From NCBI RefSeq assembly GCF_013403915.1, contig NZ_JABFDI010000002.1, positions 248,001 to 312,000 on the forward strand: DNA of 64,000 nt. The letters are read 5' to 3'. Position numbers and translations under genes: made by a program. The notes under the pieces were generated by a model that was not told the origin of the DNA, searched no databases, and was given only the letters and a program-made list of their open reading frames with translations. Shown piece by piece: positions 6,952-15,523 of this stretch (positions are counted from its first letter, which is position 1; each line of letters starts with the position of its first letter). Source of the stretch: Winogradskyella pacifica (GTDB lineage Bacteria; Bacteroidota; Bacteroidia; Flavobacteriales; Flavobacteriaceae).

Positions 6952-7932
6952 TTATATATTTATGTCATTTCTTCTAAAGAAACCTTGAACTTCTTCTTCT
7001 GAATTTACTTTTCTTGCTTTGTTTAGCTCTCGATTTTTTACTTTATAAGTGTTATCAAGCAACTTTCTAGCATTGTCAACACTACAATTCATTGTTATTG
7101 CTAGTAGTTTGTTTTTTGATTTTTTAACTTCTGTTATTTCATGTAGTTTTTTTATGAATCCAAGTTGATCTAGCATTTCATATCTTTCAATTAAACTAAA
7201 ATTCGGTAATTGTGATTTACTCAATACAGTTTCATCTAATTTCTCAAAATCATTAGTTTCGGGCACTGGAATCAAATTAATGTATACATCTTTTTTTGTC
7301 TTAGCTAATTGGATTATGTATCCTAAGTCGAATATTTCGTTAGAAATAAAATCTAACTTTCTTTGGTTGTTTATTTGTAGTAGTTCTTCCGTTTCATAAT
7401 CTATCACCTTGTAGTATTCTGTAATAAGGAAAAGGTCTTTTGTTTTTAGTGAATTGTGAATATGATTCGTGTTATTATATTTTTCTTTTTTTGTGTTTTT
7501 AAGAAAGAATAAGTATTCGTGCTTGTGGAAATCTAAATCAGTACTGCCTTCATGTTTAGTTAAATAAGTAGATTTTAATGTTTGTGAATAATTTCTGTAT
7601 GTTGTTAGAGGACAATGAAGCCAAAAGGTATTGGTAACACCAGAATAATGATAGACATCTTTAATTAAAGAGTTTACAGATTCGGAAGTGCTATTAATCT
7701 GCAGAATTAGATTTAGAACTTCATTTTTAGAGGCGGATTCTGGATTTATATTATTGAGTTTTTCTGTAAGTTTTATGTGTAATAATACCCCAGTATGTAT
7801 CGAAGAGGATAATTCGTAAAAATCATCGTCCTGTTCTTTGCTTGTTTCTATATTATCTCCTTGATAGTCTAAAAACTCTAATTCTGCAGAAGAAAATTCA
7901 CCTACTTGGTATTCTTCATGTTCTTTGTTCAT
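6952..7932 (-). CDS. Uncharacterised element protein, 326 aa
   Basis: A soluble protein with an acidic N-terminus (residues 1-45), a central region of mixed helix and strand, and a basic C-terminal region of about 60 residues containing LLAITMNCSVDNARKLLDNT. That last part resembles short helical, possibly DNA-binding tails in Bacteroidota mobile-element proteins such as RteC-like regulators. The resemblance is weak and I do not assign the family. It lies directly downstream of the integrase gene, separated by a strong terminator, so it is probably transcribed separately. It has no signal peptide and no enzyme motif. Confidence 0.6.
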   Translation of the reverse strand: MNKEHEEYQVGEFSSAELEFLDYQGDNIETSKEQDDDFYELSSSIHTGVLLHIKLTEKLNNINPESASKNEVLNLILQINSTSESVNSLIKDVYHYSGVTNTFWLHCPLTTYRNYSQTLKSTYLTKHEGSTDLDFHKHEYLFFLKNTKKEKYNNTNHIHNSLKTKDLFLITEYYKVIDYETEELLQINNQRKLDFISNEIFDLGYIIQLAKTKKDVYINLIPVPETNDFEKLDETVLSKSQLPNFSLIERYEMLDQLGFIKKLHEITEVKKSKNKLLAITMNCSVDNARKLLDNTYKVKNRELNKARKVNSEEEVQGFFRRNDINI

Positions 7933-7977
7933 CGCTATTTTTAATAAAAATTCAGCTAAATATAGTATTTAAAGTAA

Positions 7978-8004
7978 AAAAAGCATGATTAGATCATGCT
8001 TTTT
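7978..8004 (-). terminator. Intrinsic terminator after the integrase gene
   Basis: A 12-bp perfect stem (AAAAAGCATGAT / ATCATGCTTTTT) with a 3-nt loop, 2 bp beyond the integrase stop, with T runs on both strands. Confidence 0.85.
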
Positions 8005-8006
8005 AA

Positions 8007-9320
8007 TTACGAAAAAAACTTATGTTTTGAAATCTTTTCGGCGCGCTCTAAATCATCAACTTTAATATAATTGTAAAATACTTTTTCGGTACTATGTCCA
8101 GAAATTGCCATGATGTCAATTGTCGGCATTCCGCTCTTGTATGCGTTTGTGCAAAAGCTTCTTCGTCCAGTATGATTTGTTATAAGTTCAAACTTGTTAA
8201 CGGTATTAGATACTTTAATACCTCCTTTAGTTATTTCTTTATTAATAGGTTCGCTAATTTGTGCAAGCTCACCAATTTCTTTTAGGCAATAGTTTATATG
8301 TTGCTCCGTCATCCTATTTGGTGGATTTCCGTTTCTTTTGTCTAATATATTATTAACTGTACTATTAATTGGTATAGTTAGTCTCTTTGAATTTTTCTTA
8401 GTGATAACTGAAATATAACTAGAACCTTTTTCTGTTATTATGCTTTTAGAAGAAAGATTGTTAAAATCTGACACGCGCAACCCCGTATTAGCTGATATTA
8501 AAAACAGATCGCGTGCGATTTCTAATTTGTCTTTAGTGATGACAAAATCTTTGTTAATTCGTTTTGGTTCAAAATTCGAAAAATCTAATTCAAATATTTT
8601 TTCAAGTTCATCTGTGTTTAGGTATATATTATAAACTTCTTCAAACGGTTTTTTAAAATATGTTTTTCTGAAATCTAAGTTAAAGTGATAATTCTTTTCA
8701 AAACTAGCATTCATGATTGTTTTTAGAATTTTAATCTGAGTACCGATATAGTTTAAAGAATAGTTGTTGTCGTGTAGATAGTTTAAGAATTCATCATAAA
8801 ATTCAAGATTTATTTTGTCGTAAGTAAGCGTTAGTACTGTATCGTTAAATTTTTTTAATAATGAATAGGCATTGCGATATGTTTTTGCTGTTCCACTAGC
8901 CATTGGTGCTCCAGTCGTTATTAATGGGTTCTTTTGGTAGTGTTCGATATACCATTTGTAGAATGGCAATAATTCTAAGTGTTGAGGTTTTTCTTCTGCT
9001 ACTTGATTTTTATTTAAATACTGGTCTAATACTTCTTTTAGCATTTGATTAGTGACTTCTATGCTTTTTGTGATAGCTAAGTCTGTATATGTCCTTTCTA
9101 TTAATGCATGTATGTCGGTTAATTTATTGTTGACTTCGTTCTTTTGTACTTCAACGACAACATTTTTAATTCTCATTTTGGAATCATCCCAATTCTTTAT
9201 ATCTGAAACTTTAAGACCAGTAGAGTATCTTAAGCGTTTGTTGCTTCCGTAATTGAAAAATAATTGTATAGACGCTGATTTGTTTGTTCCTTTTCTTACC
9301 TTAAATGTAACTTTTGCCAT
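8007..9320 (-). CDS. Tyrosine site-specific integrase
   Basis: This 437-aa integrase has the arrangement usual in Bacteroidota: an N-terminal arm-binding region starting MAKVTFKVRKGTNKSASIQL, a SAM-like core-binding domain (residues about 105-215) and a catalytic domain. Catalytic residues are visible: arginine in NTGLRVSDF, His-x-x-Arg in HTGRRSF, histidine in ISGHSTEKV and the nucleophilic tyrosine in FYNYIKVDD. It lies next to attR and reads inward from the right end. Two candidate arm sites lie immediately upstream of its start, so it may repress itself. It is full length and probably active. Confidence 0.95.
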   Translation of the reverse strand: MAKVTFKVRKGTNKSASIQLFFNYGSNKRLRYSTGLKVSDIKNWDDSKMRIKNVVVEVQKNEVNNKLTDIHALIERTYTDLAITKSIEVTNQMLKEVLDQYLNKNQVAEEKPQHLELLPFYKWYIEHYQKNPLITTGAPMASGTAKTYRNAYSLLKKFNDTVLTLTYDKINLEFYDEFLNYLHDNNYSLNYIGTQIKILKTIMNASFEKNYHFNLDFRKTYFKKPFEEVYNIYLNTDELEKIFELDFSNFEPKRINKDFVITKDKLEIARDLFLISANTGLRVSDFNNLSSKSIITEKGSSYISVITKKNSKRLTIPINSTVNNILDKRNGNPPNRMTEQHINYCLKEIGELAQISEPINKEITKGGIKVSNTVNKFELITNHTGRRSFCTNAYKSGMPTIDIMAISGHSTEKVFYNYIKVDDLERAEKISKHKFFS

Positions 9321-9353
9321 AATAATTTAAACTTATATTCAAATATAATTAAA

Positions 9354-9396
9354 AAGTGACACATTATGATTTTTTATGTCATTTTTTGTGTCACTT
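9354..9396. promoter_or_regulatory. Candidate integrase arm-type sites, right end
   Basis: One inverted (9354-9362) and one direct (9388-9396) copy of GTGTCACTT lie just upstream of the integrase start, with a degenerate copy (ATGTCATTT, 9376-9384) between them. They match the pair at the left end of the element. Confidence 0.6.
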
Positions 9397-9533
9397 TTTA
9401 ATTTGTTTAGGTTGGTTTAACTTTGCTTAGGTTTTTGCTTGAGTATTATGTGTGTCCTTGTTTTAAGATGTTTTTGTAAGTTTGTGGTGTTGTTTATAGA
9501 TGGTTTAGCTTTTATGTAAAAAACTATTTCGGC

Positions 9534-9552
9534 ATCCCTTCGCGGTCACAAA
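9534..9552 (+). repeat. attR core direct repeat (tRNA 3' end fragment)
   Basis: An exact copy of the 19-bp repeat at 603-621, carrying the last bases of the tRNA-Arg gene without the rest. It marks the right junction of the element; host DNA resumes after it. Confidence 0.88.
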
Positions 9553-9553
9553 T

Positions 9554-9613
9554 AAATAGTTTCAAAAGAAAAAACGCCAAGCTAGCTTGAGCGTTTTTTT
9601 GTTGAAACTATTT
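9554..9613 (+). terminator. Long hairpin, likely the original tRNA-Arg terminator
   Basis: The outer arms AAATAGTTTCAA (9554-9565) and TTGAAACTATTT (9602-9613) enclose inner arms ending in GCGTTTTTTT around the palindrome CAAGCTAGCTTG. It lies immediately after attR, where the uninterrupted tRNA gene would have ended. Confidence 0.7.
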
Positions 9614-9985
9614 TCAGAATGGAGCATAAGGGATGCGCAGCAATCCCTTGAGCGCCGTTCTGTTTTAAAAGGAATTAATATTATAAGCTAGCTTGAGCGT
9701 TTTTTTGTTGAAACTATTTTCAGAATGGAGCATAAGGGATGCGCAGCAATCCCTTGAGCACCGTTTTGTTTTAAAAGGAATTAATATTATAAGCTAGCTT
9801 GAGCGTTTTTTTGTTGAAACTATTTTCAGAATGGAGCATAAGGGATGCGCAGCAATCCCTTATGCACCGTTCTGTTTTAAAAGGAATTAATATTATAAGC
9901 TAGCTTGAGCGTTTTTTTGTTGAAACTATTTTTCAGAATGGAGCATAAGGGATGCTCAGCAATCCTTTTAGGCTCCGTTTTGATT
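9580..9985 (+). repeat. Four tandem 106-bp repeats with internal hairpins
   Basis: Units begin at 9580, 9686, 9792 and 9898; the spacing is exactly 106 bp, and the last copy is diverged and incomplete. Each begins AGCTAGCTTGAGCG and contains an inverted repeat of the form AAGGGATGCGCAGCAATCCC. In the third copy the stem is extended (GCATAAGGGAT / ATCCCTTATGC). The units contain no gene. They look like an amplified post-tRNA hairpin. Confidence 0.9.
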
Positions 9986-10157
9986 TGAAGAATACTATGA
10001 GATTATCAATGTATTTTAATATGTCTAGTAATTCTAATTTTATATTGAGCTCTGTTAATACAATTTAAAATGTTAAAAAAAGACAATAATTTAACAGTCA
10101 TTTTGCATAGGAATATTGAATTATAGATTTACTTTGTATTATAATTTGAATTTAAAA

Positions 10158-10529
10158 ATGATTAAAACACTTTTTAGTATACTATTGTTTCTTGCTAGTT
10201 TGGGTACTTCTGCCCATGCTTGTGATACACAATTGCTAAATAGTGATTTAGAATCGTCATTAAGTATTGATAGCTCTAATGAAATTGCTGCGTATTCTAC
10301 AACGCATCATTCGTTTTTTGATATTCAAACAGAGAACTATAGTGTTGTTTTCTTCAATGATACTGAGCCGTCTCGCGTAGATAGGGTTTTAGAGAATTCT
10401 AATGGAATTACTAATCGCAGTAAGCATCTTTCTGCTGTCCTACGCTCTCAGTTTAGTATTGCAGAGCCTCATAGTTTTAATACGCTTTACTTACGGGAGA
10501 TTCTTTTTCCATTTCATTCCTTTTGGTAA
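10158..10529 (+). CDS. Small exported protein of unknown function
   Basis: The ATG at 10158 gives a 123-aa protein with a clear signal peptide: MIKTLFSILLFLASLGTSAH, with a cleavage site likely after AHA. An upstream in-frame ATG at 10116 would put 14 residues before the signal and is less likely. The mature part has a Cys near its start and a serine/asparagine-rich body, and ends in an aromatic tail (LREILFPFHSFW). I do not recognise a family. It stands alone between the repeat block and the next small membrane-protein gene. It may act in the periplasm or on the surface. Confidence 0.6.
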   Translation: MIKTLFSILLFLASLGTSAHACDTQLLNSDLESSLSIDSSNEIAAYSTTHHSFFDIQTENYSVVFFNDTEPSRVDRVLENSNGITNRSKHLSAVLRSQFSIAEPHSFNTLYLREILFPFHSFW

Positions 10530-10630
10530 AATAAGTGTAATAACATCATGTAATATGATGTCTGTCTATGACATAAAACCGTCATATCATTTTTTATACA
10601 CTTAAATTAATATCAAAAACAATTAAAATC

Positions 10631-11155
10631 ATGGGAACAGGATTATTTATTATCGATGCGATTATAATCGCTATCGTTATTTTACCATTTGCACTATTTA
10701 TAAACGGAAGTAAAAAAAGAAAACGAAAATTAAGAAAGGCATTGCAGTCTGAAGCAACGCAAAACAATTGTAAATTATCTAAAATTGAAGTTGATAGTAA
10801 CTTCGCTATAGGAGTTGATGAAGCTGAAGAAAAGTTGTTTTTCTACAAAGAAACAAGTGAACTAGCGTTTGCGCAAGTTGTAGACTTAAAATCGCTAGTG
10901 TCTTGTAAAACAATAAGAGAAAACAAACGTGTTAAGGACAAAACGAAGCATTACGATGTTATTGATAAACTCCAACTATCATTTACACATCATAATCTAA
11001 AGGACGCTACAGAATTAATGCTATACAATAACGACGATGAAATGGTTTTAAATAATGAAATTGCTATAGCGCAAAAATGGGAAGACTATGTCAATAACCT
11101 TATAGCAACTAAGATCTCGACTGTAGAAAGCGATAATGCAATGGTTATGGCTTAA
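10631..11155 (+). CDS. N-terminally anchored membrane protein of unknown function
   Basis: This 174-aa protein has one N-terminal transmembrane helix (residues about 4-25, LFIIDAIIIAIVILPFALFI) and then a very basic stretch (GSKKRKRKLRKA), which predicts a cytoplasmic soluble domain of about 140 residues. That domain has alternating hydrophobic segments and no enzyme motif. The gene ends before a strong bidirectional terminator shared with the convergent FUSC gene. I do not recognise the family. Confidence 0.7.
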   Translation: MGTGLFIIDAIIIAIVILPFALFINGSKKRKRKLRKALQSEATQNNCKLSKIEVDSNFAIGVDEAEEKLFFYKETSELAFAQVVDLKSLVSCKTIRENKRVKDKTKHYDVIDKLQLSFTHHNLKDATELMLYNNDDEMVLNNEIAIAQKWEDYVNNLIATKISTVESDNAMVMA

Positions 11156-11174
11156 ATGCAATCTATTATATTTC

Positions 11175-11216
11175 AAAAAAACGTCTTTCAAAATCATTTT
11201 GAAAGACGTTTTTTTT
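11175..11216. terminator. Bidirectional intrinsic terminator
   Basis: A long stem, AAAACGTCTTTCAAAAT paired with ATTTTGAAAGACGTTTT, flanked by A and T runs on both sides. It lies between the convergent genes ending at 11155 and 11255. Confidence 0.88.
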
Positions 11217-11254
11217 GTCAATATTTTAAAAGCTTAATGTGGTTTAATAAAATA

Positions 11255-13480
11255 TTAATTGATTTTAAACTTAGATGTTAGTTTTAGCATTTTTTCACTT
11301 AATGAAAATAACCAATACAACTGTTCCCAAACTAAATGTGCTTCTCTGTGGGTTCGTTCGCTATCTGTTTGCGAAATTGTATCATTTGCAATACGATTAA
11401 AAGGGAAATCAAAAGGTTCTGGTTTATAGATTGAACTATTGGTTCTAGGATCTTCGAAATTTATAGCATTCAATTGTGTACAGACCTTATCGAGATTGTT
11501 ATTAATCTTGTCCGAAATTAGTATGAAATCGTCTGAAGCTTCAGTTGTTGGGTGGTTTTGTATGTATGAACTCAAAGAGGCTAAAGACGATAAAAAGCTA
11601 TGATTAATGACCACTAATTCATAAATATCATCGATATGGTTTTGCTTGGACTCTGGTTCTTGAGCCATCCGCTGAAATGCAGAACTTAAATTAGACATTT
11701 GTAAAAAAGCTTCTTTACGATTTACTTTTAAACTTGTTGGCACAGCTCCCTTTTTCTGATAAAAGGTATTAATAGATTTAAAAAAGGCGGTATTGCCTTT
11801 TAAACTGTCCTTAATGGCATCTCCAATTTCCATAAACGACCAAGCAGGCCAAAGCCATCTCATGGCCATGTAAGAGAGAGTTGCTCCAATCAAAGTATCA
11901 ATAACTCTAAATTGGATAACTTTTAAAATATCGGGTTGTAATATCGCATAGATGAATATAACACTCAATGTAATAAAGGTAGCAGAGGCTTTGTAATTTT
12001 TCTGTACCATAGAAAATGCAATGACTAAAGATAATACACCCAATGCCCCATAAACATAAGGGTCGAAAATTAAAAACACGAGTCCACTTGCTAGAGCTGC
12101 ACCAATGAGTGTGCCAATCATTCGGTCTTTAGAGCGTGTTTTTGTAAGTCCGTAACTTGGTCGCATTATCACAATTACGGTGAGTATTATCCAATAAGGA
12201 TTCTGAAAATCAAAGAATAAACCAATACCGTAACCCAACATTACCGCAACGGCTAATCGTAACGAATGCCTAAAGATGGTTGATCTAAAACTCAGATTTG
12301 TAAGAATTAATTTTGGGTCGTAATCTTGTGAACCTATAAAGCGCTTTAATTTATCATTTTTAATGAAATCGTCTGATGATAATTCCGGATTCCCTAATAG
12401 CCACTTAATCTTCTTTAATTTTTCAAACTGTTTTTTCTGATAGTCTAATAAATTTTGAAGCATTAGATAGCGTTCATAATCTTCTATGTGGTTTTCATTT
12501 TTAAACTTTAAAATATCATTTTCAAGGGTTTGCAAAGCATCAGAAAGCACTTTGTTTGACGGAAATAATTTTGACTTATTGATGTTTTTAGCAATAGATC
12601 GAAGTTGATAAGATAATTCTAAAATCAATTTTTGAAAATCAGTTTTTAACTCTGGATATTTTCCGAAAAGCACATCCATTTTATCATAATTTACAGGATT
12701 TGCAATCGCGGTTTCTAATATATCTACAAGTTGAACAAAAACTAATAGGCGTCTACTTTGGTAGTTTGATTTTCCTGAGCTTTTTCGAGATAAAATTAAT
12801 ATTTCCCGTAAGGTTTCATGATGTTCTGTCAGCGCACTCTGTAAGGTCATCAATTGTGTTTGTAAGCTCTCTCGGTCTGGTTGGTCGCCAATAAGTTGTC
12901 GTCTTATATCTAGAAAATCAGCAGTGAGTAAAAATGTTTCATTTAAAGTCTGTTCGGTTTGAGCTTTTGGATTGAGTTGATACCATAATGTAGAAAGTAA
13001 TAAATACCACAAGCCACCAAGTCCAATGAATAAAGCATATTCATAAACCTCTAAGTTTTCAGAGGTATGTGCAAAACTTAAAACCAATGCTAATAATCCC
13101 GAAAAGCTGATTAGCGAAGCTCTAAAGCCATATATAGATAGAAAGGCAATACTAAACGTTAATACACCTAAAATAGGGAAGAGTAGAAAATTTGAAATAT
13201 TGAGATAACCACCAATAAAACTAATTAGGACGACTAAAATTGCAGAAAAAAGAATCCCAACTTGTTTGTGTTTTAAACGTCCGCTAACATCACTTGGTGA
13301 ACACCAAAATGCACCAAAGCAAAGGGCAAGACCAATTTCAAAATGATTAGCTATAATTCCTAAAACAATAGGAATTGTAACAGCAATGCCAATTAAAACG
13401 GCTTTTGAAAAGCTAGTGCTCTTAAAGAATTCTAGTAACTCTTTAGCGGGTTTTGAGATGAAAGTTAAAATTGGATTAAT
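11255..13480 (-). CDS. FUSC family inner-membrane transporter with a non-canonical start
   Basis: The reading frame is open from 13483 to 11255, about 740 aa. It fits the FUSC/YccS family: two hydrophobic blocks (N-terminal, and about residues 410-540 with YGIGLFFDFQNPYWIILTV and MRPSYGLTKTRSKDRMIGT) separated by a long soluble helical part. The first 132 codons contain no ATG, GTG or TTG, yet encode conserved-looking membrane sequence (FSKAVLIGIAVTIPIV, LCFGAFWCSPSDVSG). A TTG at 13087 would cut off the first membrane block, so I place the start at an ATT (13480), just after a minus-7 element at 13498-13505. Such proteins are thought to export aromatic acids or other small molecules. Confidence 0.8.
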   Translation of the reverse strand: MNPILTFISKPAKELLEFFKSTSFSKAVLIGIAVTIPIVLGIIANHFEIGLALCFGAFWCSPSDVSGRLKHKQVGILFSAILVVLISFIGGYLNISNFLLFPILGVLTFSIAFLSIYGFRASLISFSGLLALVLSFAHTSENLEVYEYALFIGLGGLWYLLLSTLWYQLNPKAQTEQTLNETFLLTADFLDIRRQLIGDQPDRESLQTQLMTLQSALTEHHETLREILILSRKSSGKSNYQSRRLLVFVQLVDILETAIANPVNYDKMDVLFGKYPELKTDFQKLILELSYQLRSIAKNINKSKLFPSNKVLSDALQTLENDILKFKNENHIEDYERYLMLQNLLDYQKKQFEKLKKIKWLLGNPELSSDDFIKNDKLKRFIGSQDYDPKLILTNLSFRSTIFRHSLRLAVAVMLGYGIGLFFDFQNPYWIILTVIVIMRPSYGLTKTRSKDRMIGTLIGAALASGLVFLIFDPYVYGALGVLSLVIAFSMVQKNYKASATFITLSVIFIYAILQPDILKVIQFRVIDTLIGATLSYMAMRWLWPAWSFMEIGDAIKDSLKGNTAFFKSINTFYQKKGAVPTSLKVNRKEAFLQMSNLSSAFQRMAQEPESKQNHIDDIYELVVINHSFLSSLASLSSYIQNHPTTEASDDFILISDKINNNLDKVCTQLNAINFEDPRTNSSIYKPEPFDFPFNRIANDTISQTDSERTHREAHLVWEQLYWLFSLSEKMLKLTSKFKIN

Positions 13481-13497
13481 GATTTAATGGTTTCGTA

Positions 13498-13505
13498 CAA
13501 AGATA
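13498..13505 (-). promoter_or_regulatory. Minus-7 promoter element of the FUSC gene
   Basis: Read on the minus strand this is TATCTTTG, a perfect TAnnTTTG match. It ends only 14-17 nt before the first possible codons, so the mRNA would have a very short leader. No good TTG is present at the minus-33 position. Confidence 0.5.
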
Positions 13506-13633
13506 CGATTTGAATAGAGAAGCGAATTTTTATTTCTCTGTAGCAAAAAGAAATATAGGTTAGAAAAAATAAAAGCTGTTAACTTATGTTTTTACTAAAG
13601 TTAACAGCTAAAAATATATAATGCGTATCCGTA

Positions 13634-15223
13634 TTATTTCATGATACGTGTCAACTGGAAAAACTTTTCGTATTCCTTAGGTATCGTATCAATGTTTAAT
13701 AAAGACCCTTCTTCAATAGGAGGGTAAATGTCATGGTATGTTTTTACCACGTAAAGACCAACCCTTTTGCTTATATGGTCTCGTGTTAATTCCGCAGGAC
13801 TATTAAGTCCAGCAGCAGCTACAAGTTCTAAGAAACTGTGAATTGTAGCTTCGTGATAGCGTTTTGCTCTTGGTGCCTTATCTTCAACAACTAACCCTTT
13901 TACTAAAGAAGGGTTTTGTGTTGCTACGCCAACAGGACATGTATTCGTATTACATTGTAATGCTTGTATACATCCTATAGAAAGCATCATAGCACGTGCG
14001 CTATTGCAGCCGTCAGCACCTAATGCTAAGGCTCTTGCCATGTGGAAACCAGTAATTATCTTTCCGGCAACAATAACTTTAATGTCTTTTCTTAAGTTGA
14101 AACCAACTAAGGTATCATGCACAAAAATTAAGCCTTCACGCAAAGGCATACCCATAGAATTAGAAAATTCAACAGGAGCAGCACCAGTGCCGCCTTCACC
14201 TCCATCTACAGTAATAAAATCTGGAAGAATCCCTGTGAAAATCATAGCTTCACAGAAGTCCATAAATTCTTGCTTTCTACCTAAGCATAATTTAAAACCA
14301 ACAGGTTTTCCATCAGAAAGATCTCTAAGTTTTTTTATGAAATACATAAATTGAATAGGATCCGAAAATGCTGAGTGCGATGGAGGAGAGTGTACCGCAA
14401 TCCCAGGTTTTACGTGTCTGATTTTTGCAATTTCTTCGGTGTTTTTTGAAGCCGGTAAAATTCCACCATGACCAGGTTTAGCACCTTGAGACAATTTAAT
14501 CTCAATCATCTTAACTTCTGTCCGCAATGCATTTTCTCTAAAGGTGACTTCGTTAAATGTACCGTCATCATGTCGGCAACCAAAATATCCTGTACCAATT
14601 TGCCAAATTAAATCTCCGCCATGTTTTAAATGGTAATCACTAATAGCACCTTCACCTGTATTATGAGCAAAATTCCCCATTTTGGCACCTTTGTTTAATG
14701 CCATTACAGCATTTTTACTTAAGGACCCAAAACTCATCGCTGAGATATTTAATAAACTTGAAGAATAAGGTTGCTTACAATCTTTACCTCCAATTAATAA
14801 ACGTGGAAATTCACCTATGTTTTTAGGATTTGTTTTGGCATACATAGAATGTTCTAACCATTCGTATCCAGAATGATAAATGTCCATCTGTGTACCAAAA
14901 GGCTCCGTGTCATTTTCTCCTTTTGCTCTTCGATAAATTAAAGATCGTAAAATACGATTAAGCGGTCTTCCTTCAGTATCAGTTTCAACAAAATACTGCA
15001 TAATTTCTGGGCGTATAGATTCTAACATGTATCTAAATCGTCCTAGCAATGGAAAGTTACGTCGTATAGTATGAGACGTTTGTAAAATATCAAAAACACC
15101 CATAATAATGAGTGGAACTATTAACAGGAATACCCATAAAATAGGCTGCCAAACAAAAGCTATTCCGATAATAGCCAAAACAAGAATTATAGAAACTAGA
15201 ATAAAATATTCACGGACTTTCAT
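13634..15223 (-). CDS. FMN-binding glutamate synthase family protein
   Basis: This 529-aa protein has two N-terminal transmembrane helices (residues about 5-45), then a glutamate synthase-type FMN barrel. Family features are visible: ISAMSFGSLSKNAVMALNKG, HNTGEGAISDYH, KPGHGGILPASK, the FMN-phosphate region TVDGGEGGTGAAP, and a cysteine cluster CNTNTCPVGVATQNP that can bind a 3Fe-4S centre. It lacks the glutaminase domain of full GltB, so it may take ammonia from another source or act in another oxidoreduction; the substrate is uncertain. It is a single gene, divergent from nhaA. Confidence 0.92.
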   Translation of the reverse strand: MKVREYFILVSIILVLAIIGIAFVWQPILWVFLLIVPLIIMGVFDILQTSHTIRRNFPLLGRFRYMLESIRPEIMQYFVETDTEGRPLNRILRSLIYRRAKGENDTEPFGTQMDIYHSGYEWLEHSMYAKTNPKNIGEFPRLLIGGKDCKQPYSSSLLNISAMSFGSLSKNAVMALNKGAKMGNFAHNTGEGAISDYHLKHGGDLIWQIGTGYFGCRHDDGTFNEVTFRENALRTEVKMIEIKLSQGAKPGHGGILPASKNTEEIAKIRHVKPGIAVHSPPSHSAFSDPIQFMYFIKKLRDLSDGKPVGFKLCLGRKQEFMDFCEAMIFTGILPDFITVDGGEGGTGAAPVEFSNSMGMPLREGLIFVHDTLVGFNLRKDIKVIVAGKIITGFHMARALALGADGCNSARAMMLSIGCIQALQCNTNTCPVGVATQNPSLVKGLVVEDKAPRAKRYHEATIHSFLELVAAAGLNSPAELTRDHISKRVGLYVVKTYHDIYPPIEEGSLLNIDTIPKEYEKFFQLTRIMK

Positions 15224-15482
15224 GGTGATAATTTTAAATTAATTGGCAAAGATAGGATTACCCAATCAAATAATAAATTAAAATTGCGTGCTTTGTCTTT
15301 TTTTACGAATTATTTTTACGAATCGATAATTATCTTAAGATTTTTTAAAAATCTCGTAAAATGAGCACTCGATTAAATTGAAAAGACTTTTTTTTTATAT
15401 GACAAAATTTGCTTTTTGGAATTTATGATGAGTTTTCACAAAAATGTAACATTTATTTTTAACGTGTTTCATCTGTAAATCT

Positions 15483-15490
15483 TATATTTG
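15483..15490 (+). promoter_or_regulatory. Minus-7 promoter element of nhaA
   Basis: TATATTTG fits TAnnTTTG and lies 33 bp before the chosen ATG. It overlaps a possible upstream TTG start, which makes that start implausible. The rest of 15224-15523 is AT-rich and holds no gene. Confidence 0.55.
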
Positions 15491-15523
15491 AAGTTAAACC
15501 TTGTTTGTAACAAAACCAATTAT

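Larger units (their letters stand above)
603..9552. mobile_element. tRNA-Arg-integrated genetic element (about 8.95 kb)
   Basis: Seen directly: a 19-bp perfect direct repeat at 603-621 (tRNA 3' end) and 9534-9552 brackets a tyrosine integrase gene next to the right end, an excisionase-like HTH gene and a HUH-like protein gene. The remaining genes are uncharacterised or form a plus-strand defence-like operon on the left. GTGTCACTT motifs occur in pairs just inside both ends. Known: tyrosine integrases often use tRNA 3' ends as attB and rebuild the tRNA. Inferred: an integrative or mobilisable element or satellite. No capsid, portal or conjugation genes are visible, so independent transfer is unlikely. 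Confidence 0.9.

Noticed and set aside
9534..9552. Second tRNA gene at the right end of the element
   Set aside because: Only the last 15 nt of the tRNA plus 4 more bases are present; there is no anticodon arm. It is the attR half-site.
603..9552. Complete prophage or conjugative element
   Set aside because: No capsid, terminase, tail, or type IV secretion genes; the gene content fits a small integrative or satellite element.
9580..9985. Possible CRISPR or coding repeats at the tandem 106-bp units
   Set aside because: Whole units repeat head to tail without unique spacers, and no long open frame runs through them.
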